In this document: positions 62,263 through 64,000 of the stretch, in pieces | How positions within the stretch are numbered: the first letter of the stretch is position 1 | How the letters are laid out: each line of letters begins with the position of its first letter | NCBI GenBank assembly: GCA_963170055.1 | Contig: CAUJGJ010000129.1 | Location: 622,701 to 686,700, forward strand | Source of the DNA: Halisarca cf. caerulea | Taxonomy: Eukaryota; Porifera; Demospongiae; Chondrillida; Halisarcidae | Direction: 5' to 3' | DNA length: 64,000 nucleotides | Translations under genes and position numbers: made by a program | The notes under the pieces: generated by a model | What the model saw: only the letters and a program-made list of their open reading frames with translations | What the model was told of the DNA's origin: nothing | The model's database searches: none

Positions 62263-64000
62263 ACTCCCCCCCCCCCTCCCAGATGCAGGCTGCAAACGGT
62301 CTCAGTATGTAAACCTATTGGGCCATGGCCAGTGAACATATATGGCGTCCTGACTGAGTGGGCGAACAGGTGGTGAGACTGGAGCAGAGGAAGGTGATGG
62401 TATCCCTGATGGCGATGCAGATGAAAGTGTTGATAGTGGGAAGTCGAAGTGTGCATACAGGTTTGAGGCATGCAAGAGAGATGGTTGGGGGTTGGCCAAT
62501 AGTTGACCTAAACGTACGTTGTATACTATAGAACTTGGCCGTGTGCTTGACACCTTCCAAGGGCCCGCCGTGCATAGGGAGGCTGGAGCAATTTGTGATC
62601 AAACTGCATCATGGCGAATAAAAATGTGCGTACAAGACTCGGCAGATCCTTAATTACGTGTGGAGTGTGTTGTGCACAATGCAATGTCAGTATAGGGTGT
62701 AGCTGCATGTTCATGGTGTGACAAAATGACAATTAGGCATGTGAAACAGGCAGAGTATTTGTGTGTTCAGTGTCAATAAGCTCCAGGGAGACGCAATGTG
62801 GTTCACCAATTCAGTGGTAGCACAGTGCATAGCTTTTCTTTAAGATTGCCGACACTAGCAAATGCCAAGAAGAACAAGTGGTAGGGTATTAATCCATTGA
62901 GTATGTACGTGGTGCAGCACTCAGACTGACTTTGAGTTGGCGATGAAAGCATTCGACTAAAATTAATGGTAGATGGCCAGTGTTCTGAAGTGGACGATCC
63001 AGCTGGACACGAAAGCTTGAGCTATGGTGGGGGGTGCGATGAAGTCTTGCAGAGGGATTGCGCACGAGCAATGATGGCGAATTCAATTGAGGAGATGGAA
63101 TCTGATCATGATGGGGTGTGGACATACACCTCAACTCAAGACAAACTTCAGTGTTGGCAGCAGCATTGGATGAACCTTTGAGAAACGGATATCGGATGTG
63201 AACTACGTAATAATACCAAAGATTATGCATCTGCGCGTGGAGAGTGATGTTGGGATTGCTTGTTTAATTAGCGAGCACAAATGTGAGAGTCTTGTGGTCA
63301 TGCAGTGACAACAAAGAAGGGCTTACCCTCGATGAAGTGTTGGAAGTGCTTACATGATGGCTAGTCAGGTAGACTGTTAGTAATTCATGGTAGGATATGC
63401 TGTGCCTGCATGGTCTCAGCAGGGGTTAGTTTTTGCATGTGAGAAGTAGGCGAGCGGAGACCAAACGGAATTGTTATGTTGCTGTATACCAGCCACAGCA
63501 GCAGTGTTGGAGGCGTCAGTGATGAGGCAGGTTAGATCGAGCGTTGGCTTGTGGATGAACTAGGAGGATGGCATCTGCAAGGATATTCTTAATGTTGTGG
63601 AAGGCGGCTTCTGCATTGGGAGCCCAGACAAGGCACCAGCCACTCTTGGAGGATCCAGTAACAAGGCATGGTAACAGGGTAAGGCAGGTAACAGGGCTGA
63701 AGGATGCAGGCACATCCTGGCATGACACGATAGTAAAAGTCAATCAGCCCGAGGAACTGGTATATCTTGCGTTGAGATGTCAGTTGTGAAAGCTGACGCA
63801 TACAGCGTCAACTTTCTCCTAGCTCCAGAGCCCAGATATCATACCTAGCTGTCTATCCGATGTTCAAGGAAAACAGTGAGTCCGTACCCAATATACACTT
63901 GGCCACATGCAACAATACCATAGGCTTCAAGGTGGACACAGACTTCGTGTAAATGTTCTATGTGCTCTTCCTTTTGCATGTCTACAAGGATGCCATTATA
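62263..64000 (-). pseudogene. Decayed Ty3/gypsy polyprotein (pol end)
   Basis: Minus strand, 5' to 3': end of RT with YQFLGLIDFYYRVMPGCA (63801-63700), RT-RNase H connection with EAAFHNIKNILADAILLVHP (about 63650-63560), RNase H with LTDASNTAAVAGIQQ (63510-63440) and TDHKTLTFVLA (about 63300), integrase remnant with VECFHRQLKVSLSAAP (about 62960-62905), and a polyprotein tail with VRLGQLLANPQP and PWPWPNRFTY near 62310-62510. A polypurine tract follows. Frames change several times and most of integrase is deleted, so it is dead. The rest continues beyond the window. Confidence 0.8.

Overview
This is an intron-rich animal nuclear genome window. The genes carry GT-AG introns, often short, and match conserved metazoan housekeeping genes. 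The intergenic and intronic DNA is full of GT/CA microsatellites, G-runs, small terminal-inverted-repeat elements and decayed retrotransposons. The gene set (AMSH with its STAM-binding motif, V-ATPase subunit C, CPSF73, MIF, a C17orf75/Njmu-R1 homologue and a secreted LRR/Ig protein) fits an early-branching metazoan. My best guess is a demosponge, but that is an inference from gene style and repeat texture, not from a diagnostic marker.

Layout. 1-5.2 kb (minus): 3'-truncated homologue of C17orf75/Njmu-R1. 5.5-6.9 kb: decayed reverse-transcriptase-family C-terminus followed by a 29-bp minisatellite. 6.9-9.4 kb (minus): three-exon MIF. 10.4-12.2 kb (plus): 5'-truncated LINE. 12.6-17.6 kb (minus): AMSH/STAMBP, 11 exons. 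17.7-23.9 kb (plus): V-ATPase subunit C, 10 exons, head to head with AMSH with 59 bp between start codons. 24.6-43.4 kb (minus): 23-exon secreted protein with LRRs, about 12 Ig domains and a C-terminal cystine knot. Its largest intron holds two TIR elements and an RT element split by a foldback insertion. 46.4-60.1 kb (plus): CPSF3 (CPSF73), 18 exons. 61.7-64 kb (minus): decayed Ty3/gypsy element with a probable 3' LTR.

Four genes (MIF, AMSH, ATP6V1C, CPSF3) and the LRR-Ig-CTCK gene could be assembled exon by exon with splice phases agreeing throughout. The total coding lengths are 351, 1389, 1137, 2067 and 4560 nt, all divisible by three, which strongly supports the models. AMSH (endosomal deubiquitinase) and V-ATPase C (endolysosomal acidification) share one short promoter and act in the same compartment. 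The C17orf75 homologue belongs to trans-Golgi vesicle capture. The LRR-Ig-CTCK protein is the most unusual gene. I do not know of a characterised protein with that architecture.

The repeat landscape contains several recurring families: pogo/Tigger-like MITEs with CAGT...ACTG ends, CAGGGTTT-ended elements with long G-runs just inside the ends, a foldback family present in two loci, and an RT family present in two decayed copies.
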